Shown here piece by piece: positions 27,059-35,666 of a DNA stretch of 64,000 nt. The position numbers and the translations under genes were made by a program. The notes under the pieces were generated by a model. The model was not told the origin of the DNA, ran no database searches, and worked only from the letters and a program-made list of their open reading frames with translations. Numbering within the stretch: the stretch's first letter is position 1; each line of letters starts with the position of its first letter. The stretch is from JABCYV01 sp963729325 (lineage in GTDB: Bacteria; Acidobacteriota; Terriglobia; Terriglobales; Acidobacteriaceae), in the NCBI GenBank assembly GCA_963729325.1, contig CAVSNS010000042.1:1-64000 (forward strand). The letters run 5' to 3'.

Positions 27059-29050
27059 TCAGCTACGGGCACCGGCCGCTGCGTGGCGAACGCTGCCTCT
27101 GACCCCGGCTCTTTCCTCATAGTGCGAGGTCGCCCGTTCGATTTGCTCCAGCGCGAACCGATCCATGGAGTCCAGCAGCTCGCGTGACATCTTTGACATC
27201 TGTTCCGCTGAAGCGGCGAGCTCGGTTGAGCCTGACGTAGTTTGCTGCACCAGTTCGCGCATCCGTTCCATGGCTTTGACCACAGCCTGCGCGCCCGACG
27301 CCTGTTCTTCCACCGCGGAATTGATTTCGTGGGTAATCTCGTTCAGCCGTGTGGTGGCTCGCGCGATCTGCGAAGATCCATGCGACTGCTCATTGGTGGC
27401 CGCGCCGATCTCTTGGGCGAACTTGTAGACCTCCGTGACCACATTCGAAATCTTGCGCAGAGCGCCGTTCAACTCTTGGCCTAGCCCCAGCCCATCGTTC
27501 ACGATGCCGGTGCTCCGTTCCATGTTCTCCACCGCTTTGCGGGCTTCTTTCTGGATACTCTGGATGAGCTCGGAGATTTCCTTGGTGGACTGCGCCGATT
27601 TCTCCGCCAATTTTCTGACTTCGTCGGCGACCACGGCGAAACCCAGACCATGCTCTCCAGCGCGTGCCGCTTCAATCGCGGCATTCAGCGCTAACAGGTT
27701 GGTCTGCTCGGCTAAGTCGTCGATGACCTCGATAATTTTTCCGATGTCGTCGGCTCGTTGACCCAGAATTCCGATGATTTCGCCTGACGAACGAATCGTC
27801 GTGTTAATCCGGTTCAACCCATCAGTTGCTTTGTCCATCGTAGTGATGCCACTGTGCACTTCTTCCCGCGAGCGGTTGGAGATGTCCAGCAGCACCTTGG
27901 CCGTGTCCGCTACTCGCTGGATCGAGGCCACCATCTCATCAATCGAAGCCGAAGTCTCGCTGACGCTCGAGGCTTGGGTCTGCGTGCTCTTTACCATGTT
28001 CTGCACGTTGACGCTCATCTCGTGCATGGTGCTGGTGACTTCGTCGATCGCGGAAGCAGTCTGCAAGCTGATTTTCGCCGATTCGTCAGAAGCCCCGGCT
28101 ACCTGCGTGGAAGAGCTGGCCACTTGCGAGGCCGCATCGCGCACATTTAAGACCAGATTTCTGAGGCCGTCGATCATGCGGATGAAGGCATTGCCCAGTG
28201 TGTCTTTCTTCGATCGGGGTTGGACCTTCACGCCTAGGTTCCCGCCTGCGATCGCTTCAGAAACCGACGCCATCTCCTTGAGATAGGTCACCATCTTGGC
28301 AAATGTGCGAGCAAGCTCGCCAATCTCATCGTTGCGTTTGATATCAATCTCGTGATCCAGATCCCCTTCGCTCCCGATCTGTTGAGCAACCTTCATCAAG
28401 TTGTTCAGTGGCTCGGTGATGGACTTGGCCGTGGTGAAGGCGATTACCACACCCAGGATCAAAGCCACCATGGTGCTAAGGGACGCCATCACGATGGTCG
28501 CGGTAGCCGCGGTTTCGTCTGACTTACGCCGTTCCTCGAGAAGTTTTTTGTTTTCCTGATCGGCCGCATCTAGGTACTCGGTTGAGGTTTTCACCCAAGA
28601 ACCAGCGTCCTTCTGCAGGTAAAAAATTTGCAGTTCCGCCACCGTGGCGTTTCCGCTGTCTACTTCCTTTCGTTTTTCCACCAGCGGCGCGGCGAATTCC
28701 CGGCCCCAGTTCTGTTCAGTCTGCTTTACCTTCTCCAGAGCCGTTCTCTGCTGTTCCGATTCAGCCAGGTTTTCCGTGCTCTGCAGCTTGTCGGTCAACA
28801 TGCGCAAGCCGTCGTTCATGCGCTCTACTTCCCGGCTGTCGCCGCTGAGCAAGTAATTGCTGAGGTAGAGGCGGTTCTGCATCATCTGAAACTTGACTGC
28901 GTCGGTAGCGTCCGCCAGTCCCAACGCCTGGGAGGCCGCGGCCTTGGCGCTGTGCTCACGTCGTACAGCAATGAGGTTCACCAGGAAAAGCACCAAAACC
29001 ATCGCCAGCACGGCCCCGAAATTTACATAGAGTTTCTTGCCAATCTTCAT
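27059..29050 (-). CDS. Methyl-accepting chemotaxis protein
   Basis: A 663-residue transmembrane receptor. The first membrane segment is VNFGAVLAMVLVLFLVNLIA, followed by a periplasmic four-helix-type sensor (about residues 30-185) and a second membrane segment ATIVMASLSTMVALILGVVI. A HAMP domain (SITEPLNNLMKVAQQIGSEG) and a second HAMP-like stretch (VSEAIAGGNLGVKVQPRSKK) precede the signalling domain, whose tip is IGKIIEVIDDLAEQTNLLAL followed by NAAIEAARAGEHGLGFAVVA. The receptor heads the che operon, so it is probably its dedicated input. There is no pentapeptide CheR tether at the C-terminus. Ligand unknown. Confidence 0.95.
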   Translation of the reverse strand: MKIGKKLYVNFGAVLAMVLVLFLVNLIAVRREHSAKAAASQALGLADATDAVKFQMMQNRLYLSNYLLSGDSREVERMNDGLRMLTDKLQSTENLAESEQQRTALEKVKQTEQNWGREFAAPLVEKRKEVDSGNATVAELQIFYLQKDAGSWVKTSTEYLDAADQENKKLLEERRKSDETAATATIVMASLSTMVALILGVVIAFTTAKSITEPLNNLMKVAQQIGSEGDLDHEIDIKRNDEIGELARTFAKMVTYLKEMASVSEAIAGGNLGVKVQPRSKKDTLGNAFIRMIDGLRNLVLNVRDAASQVASSSTQVAGASDESAKISLQTASAIDEVTSTMHEMSVNVQNMVKSTQTQASSVSETSASIDEMVASIQRVADTAKVLLDISNRSREEVHSGITTMDKATDGLNRINTTIRSSGEIIGILGQRADDIGKIIEVIDDLAEQTNLLALNAAIEAARAGEHGLGFAVVADEVRKLAEKSAQSTKEISELIQSIQKEARKAVENMERSTGIVNDGLGLGQELNGALRKISNVVTEVYKFAQEIGAATNEQSHGSSQIARATTRLNEITHEINSAVEEQASGAQAVVKAMERMRELVQQTTSGSTELAASAEQMSKMSRELLDSMDRFALEQIERATSHYEERAGVRGSVRHAAAGARS

Positions 29051-29126
29051 TGTTGCTCCTCCGCTACGCTACTTTCAGGCTGCCGTCCCCTCTGGTCTCC
29101 GATTGCACTTTCTCGGATCTGTTCCG

Positions 29127-29507
29127 TTAGTCCTGAGGCTGAAATTTGAATTCGACGATCCCGGAACTCTCTTCGATCGCCGATTCGAATTTCCACTTCT
29201 TGATCGCATCCATAGCCGCATTCACCAACACGGGATGACCCCCTACTGCTTTCGAACTCTTCAGGGTGCCGTTTGGAGCTACTATCACCATCACCTTGAC
29301 CGTGCCAGTGATGTTCATGCGGCGCGCAATCTCCGGGTACACCGGAGATACTTTGTTCTTAACCTTCCTCGTCAGTTGATCTTTGTCTGGGAGCGGGATC
29401 TCTTGAGCCAGCATTCCCAACGGAGGGAGTGCTATAGCCACCCCCACCAGGCTTGGCAGAGCGAAAAACACGCCAGCCAAGATGTGCCTTGCGGTTGCAA
29501 AAGACAC
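29127..29507 (-). CDS. Small TonB C-terminal-domain protein, secreted
   Basis: A 126-residue protein with an N-terminal signal or anchor (ILAGVFFALPSLVGVAIALP) and a TonB C-terminal domain: KVSPVYPEIARRMNITGTVK, VMVIVAPNGTLKSSKAVGGH, then PVLVNAAMDAIKKWKFESA. The long proline-rich spacer of classical TonB is missing, so it may not span the periplasm. It lies 76 bases upstream of the mcp gene on the same strand and could be the first gene of that operon. Function uncertain. Confidence 0.85.
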   Translation of the reverse strand: MSFATARHILAGVFFALPSLVGVAIALPPLGMLAQEIPLPDKDQLTRKVKNKVSPVYPEIARRMNITGTVKVMVIVAPNGTLKSSKAVGGHPVLVNAAMDAIKKWKFESAIEESSGIVEFKFQPQD

Positions 29508-29832
29508 AGCTCCTCCTTGGTGTCATATGCACTAAATGCAACAGCCATGCCAGCATTCATGGAATTGGGGACGAGTCGAGATATTAGTGGTAGGTATATG
29601 TTGAAGAATGACTTACATGGCATCACCAGTGGTCGCCCTGGGACTTGACCACGGTAAGACGCGTCTCAGTTAGGGGCCTTGCTCTCATTTTGAGACGGAA
29701 GGTGCCGATCAATGGGATTTGCATATCTCGGCACCTGCGCCCTTTTCCCTTGACTCAAATTGAGATTGCAGGCTAGTTTTCCTGTATATTCAATTACTTG
29801 TGGTCGAAAATTGCGGTGCCAAGCATCTGCAC
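29508..29832. promoter_or_regulatory. Divergent control region with several inverted repeats
   Basis: The region between the TonB-domain gene (minus) and the kinase operon (plus). It holds GTCTCA at 29663, the palindrome TCTCA-TTT-TGAGA at 29683-29695, a 9-bp inverted repeat AGGTGCCGA (29700-29708) with TCGGCACCT (29728-29736), and CTCAA-A-TTGAG at 29754-29764. TGAGAC also occurs twice downstream of the NtrC-type gene (34037, 34055), hinting at a shared activator site. A TTGAGA...TATATT pair (29761, 29785; spacing 18) is a weak sigma70 candidate. Confidence 0.5.
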
Positions 29833-32217
29833 ATGGAATCAGGAGAAACGACCGTACTGGAAGGGCCGGATCCGCGATCGGATGAGGCTTTTCAAAGGCT
29901 GCTTCTACGATTTTCCACCGCAGCTTCCCAAGGGATTCAAGCCACCGCTCTAATCCGGCTGTTCTGTCAAACTACCCGTGAGTTCTTTCAGGTGGATGGG
30001 GCGTACTTGTGGCAATTCTCTTCCGATCGCGAAGAACTGGTGGCTGCGGAAGCCGATGGCTTGATGGCAGATCGTTTTCGCGGGACTCGGCTGAGGACCA
30101 GCCAGAACGCCGTCATGACGGAAGCGGTTCGTCAACGTAACACGGTTTATGTCAACCGCTTGGACCCCGCCAGCTATCCTCTGGCTGCCGAGTTTCGGGC
30201 CAAGTCCCTAATGATTGCGCCCTTGGTAGCCGCCCAAGAAGTGATTGGAGCGGCCGCATTTCTACACAGCTCCGACCCAGATTTCTTCAGCGACGACCTA
30301 GCTGCCAAGGCCACGATTTTGGGTGGTCAATTGGGTAGTTTGTTGGAAGCGAGCCGCTTGGCCTCGGTTGCCCTGGAGAATGCGCGGTTGTTTACCCGGA
30401 TGGATCAGGCGAATCGGCACTGGATCGAGATCTTCGATGCCATCACAGATTTCATCGTCGCGCACGATCACGCTGACAATATCCTGCGGGTGAACCGGTC
30501 GCTGGCGGAGTTCATCGGTGCGGAGCCGCAGGACCTCATCGGCGTCAACATGTGCGCCTTGTTGGCCATGGGAACCGAAGCGCCATTTCGTTCCTGTCCA
30601 TTTTGCGGTCCGACCAACACCGCCGCCGACGAATACGTTCATCCCGTCCTGGACCGGACCTACCTAGTATCGACTTCCCGCGTACATAGTGCCAGCAGCG
30701 AAGGTCTGCAGACGATCCACGTTCTCAAGGACGTCACCGACCGGCGCGAGGCGGAGCGCCGCTACCGGGAATTGTTCGACAACATCCAGGAGGGATTGTT
30801 TTTCTCCACGCCCGAGGGTCGTTTCGTCGAAGTCAACGACGCATTGGTACGTATGCTCGGCTACAGCGCCCGTGGAGAGCTGCTGCAAACCGACATTCGT
30901 ACCCAAGTGTATTTCTCACCCGGGCGGTACCACGAACTCGCGGAACAGATGCAACAGCATGGCGTCGTACGCAATCGCGAGGAGACTCTACGCCGCCGCG
31001 ACGGGTCTCCGGTCTACGTGCTGATCAACGCTTTCGCGGTGCGTGACACCCAGGATCGGATTGTGCAGTACCGCGGTCTCATACTCGATGTAAGCGGTCT
31101 CAAGACGTTCCAGGCGGAATTGCAGCGGGAGCGCGACTTCTCGGGAAAGATTCTGAACAACACGCAAAGCCTGATCCTGGTCGCGGACACGGCCGGTCTG
31201 ATCAGTTACGCGAACCGCCGCTGGTCCGACATGGGCTACGAGCAGAGGCAGTTGGTGGGGCGCCCCATGGAGGATCTCGTTACACCTGCCCGCCGCTCCG
31301 TCTTGACCGACGCCATGAGCGCCACGGTGGCCGGGCGTCAGGTAGACAATCTCGATCTCCAGATCTTGCGGGGCGATGGCCGCGTCGGTCAGTTTTCCGT
31401 CAATCTGAGCCCGATGCGCGATGAGCAGGGTGGTGTTACCAGTCTGGTCGTAGTCATGACCGACGTCACCGACGCCGCTACGCTGCAGTCCAAGCTGATG
31501 CACGCTGAAAAAATGGCGGCGGTTGGCCAACTAGTTTCCGGAGTCGCCCATGAAGTCAACAACCCCCTCACCGCCATTCTCGGATTCGCCGACCTGCTCA
31601 TGGAAAACCCAGAGTTGCCTGAGAGCGCGCGCAAGGACATGCGGGTCATTCTGCAAGAAGCGCAACGCACAAAGCAGATTGTGCAGAACTTGCTCAGCTT
31701 TGCTCGACAAATGCCGCCGCAGCGCAGGCCCGTACAATTGAACACTATCCTGCGCCGCACCCTGCAATTGCGGGCATATGACTTCCAGAGCCACGGCGTA
31801 GAAATAATCGAGCAACTTGATCATGAACTGCCGCACGTGGTCGGCGACTCCCACCAGTTGCAGCAGGTGTTTCTCAACATTCTTAATAACGCTTACGATG
31901 CGGTCCGAGAAACTGCCCGTCCCGCGCGTATTGAGATCATGACCGCCGGTATCGGAAGTTTTGTCGAGGTCTCTTTTCGTGACAATGGCCACGGCATCTC
32001 CCACGCCGAGCGCATCTTCGATCCGTTCTTTACCACCAAGGAGGTGGGAAAAGGGACGGGTCTGGGCTTGAGCATCTGCTATGGGATTGTGCACGAGCAC
32101 GGAGGAGAAATTCTTTGCCATAACAATACGGACGCAGAGGGCGCCACGTTCATCGTCCGCCTTCCTGCGACGTTAGAAACGGCCTCGGTTGGGGCCGCTG
32201 CTGGAGTCGTACAGTGA
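29833..32217 (+). CDS. Hybrid-sensor histidine kinase with GAF and three PAS domains
   Basis: A soluble kinase of about 794 residues with no membrane segment. A GAF domain covers about residues 25-190 (TREFFQVDGAYLWQF; VYVNRLDPASYPLAAEF). PAS 1 (IFDAITDFIVAHDHADNILR) carries a CxxC pair in FRSCPFCGPTN. PAS 2 (RELFDNIQEGLFFSTPEGRF) and PAS 3 (LNNTQSLILVADTAGLISYA) follow. The kinase core has the H box VSGVAHEVNNPLTAILGFAD, N box QQVFLNILNNAYDAVRE, G1 VSFRDNGHGI and G2 FTTKEVGKGTGLGLSICYG. ATG 29833 is preferred; the GTG at 29800 is an in-frame alternative. The receiver gene downstream overlaps its stop, and the NtrC-type regulator follows, so this kinase probably phosphorylates one or both. 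Confidence 0.93.
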   Translation: MESGETTVLEGPDPRSDEAFQRLLLRFSTAASQGIQATALIRLFCQTTREFFQVDGAYLWQFSSDREELVAAEADGLMADRFRGTRLRTSQNAVMTEAVRQRNTVYVNRLDPASYPLAAEFRAKSLMIAPLVAAQEVIGAAAFLHSSDPDFFSDDLAAKATILGGQLGSLLEASRLASVALENARLFTRMDQANRHWIEIFDAITDFIVAHDHADNILRVNRSLAEFIGAEPQDLIGVNMCALLAMGTEAPFRSCPFCGPTNTAADEYVHPVLDRTYLVSTSRVHSASSEGLQTIHVLKDVTDRREAERRYRELFDNIQEGLFFSTPEGRFVEVNDALVRMLGYSARGELLQTDIRTQVYFSPGRYHELAEQMQQHGVVRNREETLRRRDGSPVYVLINAFAVRDTQDRIVQYRGLILDVSGLKTFQAELQRERDFSGKILNNTQSLILVADTAGLISYANRRWSDMGYEQRQLVGRPMEDLVTPARRSVLTDAMSATVAGRQVDNLDLQILRGDGRVGQFSVNLSPMRDEQGGVTSLVVVMTDVTDAATLQSKLMHAEKMAAVGQLVSGVAHEVNNPLTAILGFADLLMENPELPESARKDMRVILQEAQRTKQIVQNLLSFARQMPPQRRPVQLNTILRRTLQLRAYDFQSHGVEIIEQLDHELPHVVGDSHQLQQVFLNILNNAYDAVRETARPARIEIMTAGIGSFVEVSFRDNGHGISHAERIFDPFFTTKEVGKGTGLGLSICYGIVHEHGGEILCHNNTDAEGATFIVRLPATLETASVGAAAGVVQ

Positions 32218-32618
32218 TGACACTTTCCGCAACCAAGCCCGTCACCTTGCCAGTGTTGCTGATTGAGGACGAGCCCGCCGTCATGGCTTATGTTCGTGCC
32301 ACCCTGGAGCGCAACGGCTACGCCGTCGTCTGCACTGAGTCCGGAGCCGAAGGCCTGCGCCTGCTCGAGGGCGGAGAATTCCTGGGCGTGGTTTCCGATA
32401 TGCGCACTCCGGGGGGCGTGAATGGCGCTGACGTCCACGCCTGGGTCGTTCGGAACCGTCCTGAACTGGCGTCCCGCATTATCTTCATCACTGGGGATAT
32501 TGCCAACGAAGAGACCGTAGCCACCCTGCGCGATACCGGCGTGCCGTGTGTGGAGAAACCATTTCGCGTCCAGCAATTCATTTCAGTGGTGCAAAAAACC
32601 ATGGGGAAAGCACTGTGA
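32217..32618 (+). CDS. Single-domain response regulator
   Basis: A CheY-like receiver of about 133 residues. VLLIEDEPAVMAYVRATLER has the acidic pair, FLGVVSDMRTPGGVNGADV the phospho-acceptor Asp, IIFITGD the Thr switch, and PCVEKPFRVQQF the Lys-Pro. ATG 32217 overlaps the kinase stop (TGATG). The shape of the acceptor loop (DMRTPGG) resembles receivers paired with NtrB-like kinases. With no output domain it may act as a phosphate sink or bind a target directly. Confidence 0.9.
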   Translation: MTLSATKPVTLPVLLIEDEPAVMAYVRATLERNGYAVVCTESGAEGLRLLEGGEFLGVVSDMRTPGGVNGADVHAWVVRNRPELASRIIFITGDIANEETVATLRDTGVPCVEKPFRVQQFISVVQKTMGKAL

Positions 32619-34021
32619 GCGATGACCTGCGCATCCGCCTTTTGATCGTTGACGACGAGCAGAGTATCCGCAAACTCTGCATGACCGTGGGTGAGGCCCT
32701 CGGATTTGTCTGCATGGAAGCGGGGAGCGGCGAATCCGCTCTCGCCTTGCTGGAGGAGCAGCCCGCGCACATTATTCTCACCGATATGGTCATGCCTAAC
32801 ATGTCCGGACTTGAGTTTCTGGAGAGAGTGAAAAAAATGCTCCCGCGCGCCGAGATTGCCGTGATGACCGGTCACGGATCGGTGGAAACCGCGGTACAGG
32901 CCATGAAGCTCGGCGCCTATGACTACATCAGCAAGCCCTTTTCGCCTCTGGAAGAGCTGCGTCTGTTCCTGCGACGGATGGCGGAGAAAATTCGCCTGGT
33001 GGAGGAGAACCAGTTCCTGCGGGAGCGCGTAGATACCGACGCCGAGCTGCATGGAATTGTGGGTGCCTCTGTAAAAATCCAGGATGTGCTGCGCATGATC
33101 TCGCGGCTGAAAGATACCCGCACTCCGGTGCTGATCACGGGCGAGAGTGGAACCGGAAAAGAACTGGTGGCGCGCGCCATCCATTTTCGTGGGTCGCTCG
33201 CCAATCGTCCGTTTGTTGCCGTGGATTGCGGCTCGCTCGTCCCCACATTGATCGAGAGTGAGCTTTTCGGCTACGAGAAGGGCGCCTTTACCGGAGCAGT
33301 GAAAGCCAAGGTGGGGTTATTTCAATCGGCCAACGCTGGCACGATTTTTCTTGACGAAATTGGTGAGCTGCCGCCGGAGATGCAAGCCAAACTGCTTCGG
33401 GTCTTGCAGGAGAAGGAAGTTCGCCCCGTGGGCAGCAATCAAAAAATAAAAGTCGATGTCCGCGTGATTGCCGCCACCAACCGCGATCTTGAGGCGGAAT
33501 ATAGAAATGGTACTTTTCGCAAGGACTTGTACTTCCGCCTCAACGTTGTTCCTGTGCACCTGCCCTCGCTCCGTGAGCGCCGCTCTGACATTCCCATGCT
33601 GGTGCACTGGTTCCTGGAGCGTCACGCCAAGGGAGACTCAATCCAAGTCACAACCTCAGCGATGAAGTCTCTGCTGCAGTACGACTGGCCGGGCAACGTG
33701 CGAGAGCTCGAAAACTGTATTGAGCGCGCGGTTGCTTTGGGAGACCGCCGGATAATCGATATCGGCGATCTGCCGCCAGCCATCGTCTCAGCCTCGTCCA
33801 ACCAGGATTTGAGCGGGGAATCCACCTCGTCGGGGCTTTCCACCACCGACCTGGAGGATATCGAACGAGCGACCATTCAGCGCGTATTCGAACAAGTGAA
33901 GGGAGACAAAGCTCTTGCCGGCAAGATGCTGGGGATCAGCCGTGCCACTCTTTATCGCAAGCTCAAGCGCTACAACATCGGTGCGCGCCAAGACCTGCCG
34001 CGGAGCGCAGCTCTGCAGTAA
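32615..34021 (+). CDS. NtrC-family sigma54-dependent response regulator
   Basis: A 468-residue activator. The receiver (LLIVDDEQSIRKLCMTVGEA; IILTDMVMPNMSGLEFLERV; YDYISKPFSP) is followed by a complete AAA+ domain: Walker A LITGESGTGKELVARAIHFR, the sigma54-contacting loop ESELFGYEKGAFTGAVKAK, Walker B GTIFLDEIGELPPEMQAKLL and RLNVVPVHLPSLRERRSDIP. A Fis-type helix-turn-helix ends the protein (DKALAGKMLGISRATLYRKL). GTG 32615 is chosen because GGGGAAAG lies just upstream and the TGA of the preceding receiver overlaps it. Candidate binding sites (TGAGACAG) flank the operon, and a sigma54 promoter lies 120 bases downstream. Confidence 0.95.
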   Translation: MSDDLRIRLLIVDDEQSIRKLCMTVGEALGFVCMEAGSGESALALLEEQPAHIILTDMVMPNMSGLEFLERVKKMLPRAEIAVMTGHGSVETAVQAMKLGAYDYISKPFSPLEELRLFLRRMAEKIRLVEENQFLRERVDTDAELHGIVGASVKIQDVLRMISRLKDTRTPVLITGESGTGKELVARAIHFRGSLANRPFVAVDCGSLVPTLIESELFGYEKGAFTGAVKAKVGLFQSANAGTIFLDEIGELPPEMQAKLLRVLQEKEVRPVGSNQKIKVDVRVIAATNRDLEAEYRNGTFRKDLYFRLNVVPVHLPSLRERRSDIPMLVHWFLERHAKGDSIQVTTSAMKSLLQYDWPGNVRELENCIERAVALGDRRIIDIGDLPPAIVSASSNQDLSGESTSSGLSTTDLEDIERATIQRVFEQVKGDKALAGKMLGISRATLYRKLKRYNIGARQDLPRSAALQ

Positions 34022-34036
34022 ACCCGCTGTGTCGCC

Positions 34037-34062
34037 TGAGACAGCGTTTCATTGTGAGACAG
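34037..34062 (+). promoter_or_regulatory. Paired TGAGACAG sites, candidate activator-binding sequence
   Basis: TGAGACAG occurs at 34037-34044 and again at 34055-34062, 18 bases apart on the same helix face to within about a turn and three quarters. The first is part of an imperfect palindrome CTGTGTC...TGAGACAG (34027-34044). They lie about 85-105 bases upstream of a sigma54-like promoter, the usual place for NtrC-type upstream activating sites. Confidence 0.5.
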
Positions 34063-34143
34063 AAACGCCTCGGCGAGCTGATACACCTGACCTCCCGATC
34101 GCGCATCCCTAAAACAATCAATAGCTTAGATATCGCATAACTT

Positions 34144-34159
34144 TGGTTGCGCTCGTGCA
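34144..34159 (+). promoter_or_regulatory. Candidate sigma54 (-24/-12) promoter
   Basis: TGGTTGCGCTCGTGCA: TGG at 34144-34146 and TGCA at 34156-34159, with the exact ten-base spacing between GG and GC. The inner -24 bases (CAC in the consensus) are not conserved. It lies between the NtrC-type gene and the PilZ-like gene, pointing at the latter. Confidence 0.45.
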
Positions 34160-34254
34160 TTCTTCCCTGCGATGCGGTCTGGGTGCCGAAGCCATGCTAA
34201 CCGGCAGGCCCGGGGACCCAGGTCGCGTCGACCCTGGGAACCCGAGGTATTTTA

Positions 34255-34608
34255 GTGCCTACAACAGAGGCGGCAGGTCGAGCCCGCTCGCCCCGCGAGA
34301 GCTCTACCGCCAAACTAGCCAAGTTCTTCCCTGCAGCCAGTCCGGTGCGCATTCCAATTCGTCTGACTCGGGTTGCAGGTGATGGCGACGCGTTTACGGA
34401 GAGCACCGTAATCGAATTTGGCACGTCGCGCGAAGTGCTTTTCGTCTCGACCTTACCCCTGGAATTTGCCGACATGTTGCGGGTACAGAATTCCGACGGC
34501 ACGCTGGATACCGAAGTTTCAGTCGTGGCGCTGCAATATACCGGCGGGCGTACCGCAGTTGCGGCGCGCTTTACCCAAGAAGTAACGAACTGGATTGTCA
34601 AACCATGA
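34255..34608 (+). CDS. PilZ-like small domain protein
   Basis: A 117-residue protein. After a basic N-terminus (GRARSPRESSTAKLAKFF) it reads as a beta-barrel of about 90 residues: VRIPIRLTRVAGDGDAFTES, TSREVLFVSTLPLEFADMLR, GTLDTEVSVVALQYTGGRTA, VAARFTQEVTNWIV. The pattern of strands recalls the PilZ fold, but the c-di-GMP motif RxxxR...DxSxxG is not clear, so binding is doubtful. GTG 34255 has GAGG about eight bases upstream. The stop overlaps the next gene by four bases. It may be the first gene driven by the sigma54-like promoter at 34144. Confidence 0.55.
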   Translation: MPTTEAAGRARSPRESSTAKLAKFFPAASPVRIPIRLTRVAGDGDAFTESTVIEFGTSREVLFVSTLPLEFADMLRVQNSDGTLDTEVSVVALQYTGGRTAVAARFTQEVTNWIVKP

Positions 34609-35658
34609 CTGCCACACCTCAAGACTTGAACGCGGAGTGGCGCGCTGCGCGCCTGCTCCATCCTTTGTACGTAGCTTTGGCTCGGGAATTCGTGATTGAT
34701 TTGCCTGCTTGCAGCGACCTGGAGTCGGGCGTCGACGCGCCGCCGCAAGAATCGGTTGAGTTGGCCCGCCAGTGGTTCCGGGAAATGGACCAGCGCATCC
34801 AGGTGCATCAACTGCGACAGTTTCTCCAAACCACCACGCTAACCAGCGAGGAAGCTTTGCGGACGCTGCTCGAGCACCACCTGCATAAGGAACAGCGTAA
34901 TCCTTCCGACCGGGACAAGATCGATTTCCTGCTGGTACAGTTCTTCTCGCATTGCACTCCGTCGCGACTGGAAGATGGGGATGTGGACATCGAGTATGTA
35001 GCTCAGGTACTCGATCCGGTGCTCGCCCGCCTCGGACTTAACGATACCGGAGTGGCTCAAACCGCTGGACACGTTCCTACAGTCCGCAGACAGTTGCCGC
35101 AGCTTGAATGAGCTGCTGGGCGGAGGCATTCTGGAGAAGGGAAGAAAGCTCAAAGTTTCCTGCGGCGAAAACTACTTTCAGCCAGCCGCCATGATCGCGT
35201 TTGCTCGCTTCAGTTTTTTGATGCGCAGGGTCTTCTTCCGCCTGATGCATCAGGACCTGAATGCCATTCTGGATGGATTGCGCGACCTGGAAGCTCGCGG
35301 CGTCAGTACTCTGGATTGCCGTGCCGCGCAGTTTTCTGCCGATGAACCAATCGCGCGTTTACGCATGATCTGCCAGTCCTGGAAGGTAATGTTTCACGCC
35401 GAGTACTCCTCAGGCCAGCCCCTGCGAATGTTGGTGGACCTACGCAATGTGGTCGACGCGGCCTTGGCGCGGAGCGCCAAGGGCACTCTACGCAAGCCAT
35501 CAGGAGCAGCGGTTCCACAAGCGCGGGCGGCTGCCGCCAGCGCCCACGCCGGCCCGGCCCGTGAGGTGACTGAATTCGAAGTTTCCGCGGGCGCACAGGA
35601 GTGGGATCAGAACGCCTCGGCCGAACATCCAGGATCTGAGGACGACGGCAAGAATTAG
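34605..35658 (+). CDS. Protein of unknown function, one frameshift
   Basis: No family recognised. The N-terminal frame (MTATPQDLNAEWRAARLLHP, then LARQWFREMDQRIQVHQLRQ and DRDKIDFLLVQFFSHCTPSR) is helical. A shift near 35045 joins EWLKPLDTFLQSADSCRSLN, then GGGILEKGRKLKVSCGENYF and AFARFSFLMRRVFFRLMHQD, LNAILDGLRDLEARGVSTLD. The end is a low-complexity alanine- and acid-rich tail. Reconstructed length about 350 residues, no signal peptide or membrane segment. It sits between the PilZ-like gene (four-base overlap) and the pseudo-receiver gene, so a signalling role is likely from context only. Confidence 0.6.
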
Positions 35659-35666
35659 AGCGCCTC

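Noticed and set aside
29801..29814. Sigma54 promoter TGGTCGAAAATTGC in front of the kinase gene
   Set aside because: Spacing between GG and GC is nine, one short of the strict ten, and it would leave almost no leader before ATG 29833.
32318..33184. Minus-strand frame of 288 codons
   Set aside because: Antisense to the receiver and NtrC-type genes, both of which are clearly coding.
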